From UBA961 sp041191145 (GTDB lineage Bacteria > Bacteroidota > Ignavibacteria > Kapaibacteriales > UBA961): a stretch of DNA of 15,622 nucleotides. A program made the position numbers and the translations under genes. The DNA lies in NCBI GenBank assembly GCA_041191145.1, contig JBEEPK010000046.1, forward strand, positions 1-15,622, written 5' to 3'. Within the stretch, counting starts at the first letter, position 1. Each line of letters begins with the position of its first letter. The notes beneath the pieces were generated by a model. That model ran no database searches. It was not told the DNA's origin and worked only from the letters and a program-made list of their open reading frames with translations. Of the stretch, positions 14,509-15,622 are shown in pieces.

Positions 14509-14955
14509 TCAAGAATATAGTTGCAATGCTTCCTGAACATGCTTTTCAGCACTAAAAGAAGAATTGATTATCGATAAAACTTTGCCTTGGGCATCAAAGC
14601 AATATGTTACCCTGCCGGGTAATAGACCGAATAGACCTTTCGGAACGCCGAAAATAGTACGAATAGTATTGTCCGTATCCGATAGCAAATGGTACTTCAA
14701 CATATGTTTCTTTGAAAATTTCGCATGTTCCTCTACGGAGTCTGCGCTTATGCCAAAAACTTGTATGCCGGCTTTGAGAAACTCTTCATTGGAATCTCTG
14801 AATGAACATGCTTCTTTGGTGCAGAGATATGTATCATCCTTTGGATAAAAAAAGATGATACAAGGAGTACTTGACAGTTCCTTGGAATGGACTTGCTCAC
14901 CTTTTTCATTCAATGCAGAGAATTCAGGCATTCGATCACCGATTCGTATAGACAT
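14509..14955 (-). CDS. bcp: Peroxiredoxin, BCP/PrxQ type
   Basis: A 148-residue thiol peroxidase of normal Bcp size. The PxxxTxxC active site reads PKDDTYLC (P38, T42, peroxidatic C45), with the resolving C50 four residues on (CTKEACSFRD), the atypical two-Cys layout of Bcp. The supporting Arg is in LPGRVTY (R115). The usual PGCT is YLCT here, an uncommon change next to the catalytic Cys. It reduces H2O2 and organic hydroperoxides using thioredoxin. It starts 6 nt after the lipid-kinase stop, so it is in one operon with that gene. A GAGA lies about 10 nt before the ATG. Confidence 0.94.
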   Translation of the reverse strand: MSIRIGDRMPEFSALNEKGEQVHSKELSSTPCIIFFYPKDDTYLCTKEACSFRDSNEEFLKAGIQVFGISADSVEEHAKFSKKHMLKYHLLSDTDNTIRTIFGVPKGLFGLLPGRVTYCFDAQGKVLSIINSSFSAEKHVQEALQLYS

Positions 14956-14961
14956 GTGAAA

Positions 14962-15606
14962 TTATCTCAATGAAATGGAGAGAAGTAGTGTTAAAATCCA
15001 AGTGCTACCAGCAAAGGCGAGTGGCACAGCCAGATTATCATCCAATTTAAATCTTGTTGTGGATGCTTCAGCAATTGTTGCAAGAATCGAGCCTACTATA
15101 CAAATAGAAAAGAATGTAGATGAATACTCGAAAATCCAAGTCCATATTGCCGAAACAATTAAAGCAACAACAAAAAAAGCCGTACTGCCTTGCAAGGATT
15201 TATCAAGAAAAGGGGTCTTCCCAAATTTCCGGCCAATGAGCGCCGCGGCAATATCAGATAGAATGACAATAGAATATCCAATAATTGCAAGCGGCTTAGG
15301 AAAAATTGCAACGGTGATGCATGCTGCGATCATTACCCATGATGCACCATTCAAGACGAGAGAAGTACGATGCATTTCATGTGGTCTGAGCATTCCTCCA
15401 ACTATTGGATACATTATCTTTCTGAAAATGTCACTGTAATATATGCCAAGATCGATAAGCAAGGTGAGGATAGCCACCGGAAACAAAATTAGCAATGCGG
15501 TTTTTGTATCGATGAAATAGTAAATAATTGGAATGAGCAAGGAAACAATATGTATGCTTTTCCTTTGTATTTCGCCCAGATAGGTGATTTGCTCTATTTT
15601 TGACAT
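14962..15606 (-). CDS. CTP-dependent lipid kinase-like membrane protein (dolichol/phytol/diacylglycerol kinase family)
   Basis: A 214-residue polytopic membrane protein with about six or seven hydrophobic helices. Conserved pieces of the SEC59/DGK1/VTE5 family (COG0170) are visible: ExxRKxxH (E12, R15, K16, H19), ILSDIAAALIGRKFGK (115-130), DKSLQGSTAFF (135-145) and an acidic ending AEAS...LDDNLAVP (179-195). Members phosphorylate dolichol, phytol, undecaprenol-like alcohols or diacylglycerol using CTP; many are annotated as phosphatidate cytidylyltransferase by similarity. The actual lipid cannot be told. It starts at ATG 15606, 16 nt from the window edge, so its upstream region is not seen. 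It is followed by bcp with a 6-nt gap. A link with the hpn isoprenoid genes is only suggestive. Confidence 0.8.
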   Translation of the reverse strand: MSKIEQITYLGEIQRKSIHIVSLLIPIIYYFIDTKTALLILFPVAILTLLIDLGIYYSDIFRKIMYPIVGGMLRPHEMHRTSLVLNGASWVMIAACITVAIFPKPLAIIGYSIVILSDIAAALIGRKFGKTPFLDKSLQGSTAFFVVALIVSAIWTWIFEYSSTFFSICIVGSILATIAEASTTRFKLDDNLAVPLAFAGSTWILTLLLSISLR

Positions 15607-15622
15607 TTTTGTACGGTTTGTT

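Noticed and set aside
14564..14848. Open frame antisense to bcp
   Set aside because: It lies entirely opposite a clear peroxiredoxin gene and its translation shows no recognisable domain; a shadow frame.

Overview
The window is a compact stretch of bacterial chromosome, AT-rich throughout, with 15 protein genes and almost no intergenic space. No tRNA, rRNA, CRISPR array, insertion sequence or prophage gene was seen, and base composition looks even by eye. The organism is Gram-negative: there is an outer-membrane porin ending in Phe, a PpiD-type periplasmic folding factor and exported proteins. It carries heme A synthase, so probably an aa3-type oxidase, and a paired HpnC/HpnD squalene route. 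Weak or absent Shine-Dalgarno sequences at many genes, the form of the heme A synthase and the CTP-dependent lipid kinase suggest the Bacteroidota/Chlorobiota (Ignavibacteria/Kapabacteria) side of the FCB group. That placement is inference.

Region A (60-6543, + strand) is a run of six genes: a membrane-anchored rhodanese, a sigma-54 activator with no sensor domain, a phosphate-selective-porin-like outer membrane protein, a MoxR/RavA-type AAA+ ATPase, a ViaA-like von Willebrand A (VWA) protein and a universal stress protein. The first five are joined by gaps of 2-24 nt or by start/stop overlaps. This looks like an envelope or stress-response operon containing its own regulator, and it is the most interesting assembly in the window.

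Region B (6544-10603, - strand) holds ppiD, a strong terminator, and the overlapping pair hpnC-hpnD, which makes hydroxysqualene from farnesyl diphosphate. The terminator's T-tract runs almost into the hpnC start codon. HpnD ends exactly where the universal stress gene ends, with no spacer.

The only sizeable intergenic region (10604-10841) is a divergent promoter region between ppiD and region C. It contains an inverted repeat and a short tandem repeat.

Region C (10842-13587, + strand) is a coupled trio: an OsmC-family protein, an M18 aminopeptidase with a signal peptide, and heme A synthase (ctaA), whose first conserved histidine is replaced by Asn. Region D (13584-15606, - strand) reads lipid kinase, bcp peroxiredoxin, FkbM methyltransferase. 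Regions C and D converge so tightly that the two stop codons share a TTAA. A perfect 10-bp hairpin lies just inside the fkbM end.

Several starts were revised from the longest open frame: VWA protein 4449 rather than TTG 4446; universal stress protein 6097 rather than TTG 6070; HpnC 8387 rather than TTG 8393; FkbM probably 14489 rather than GTG 14552.
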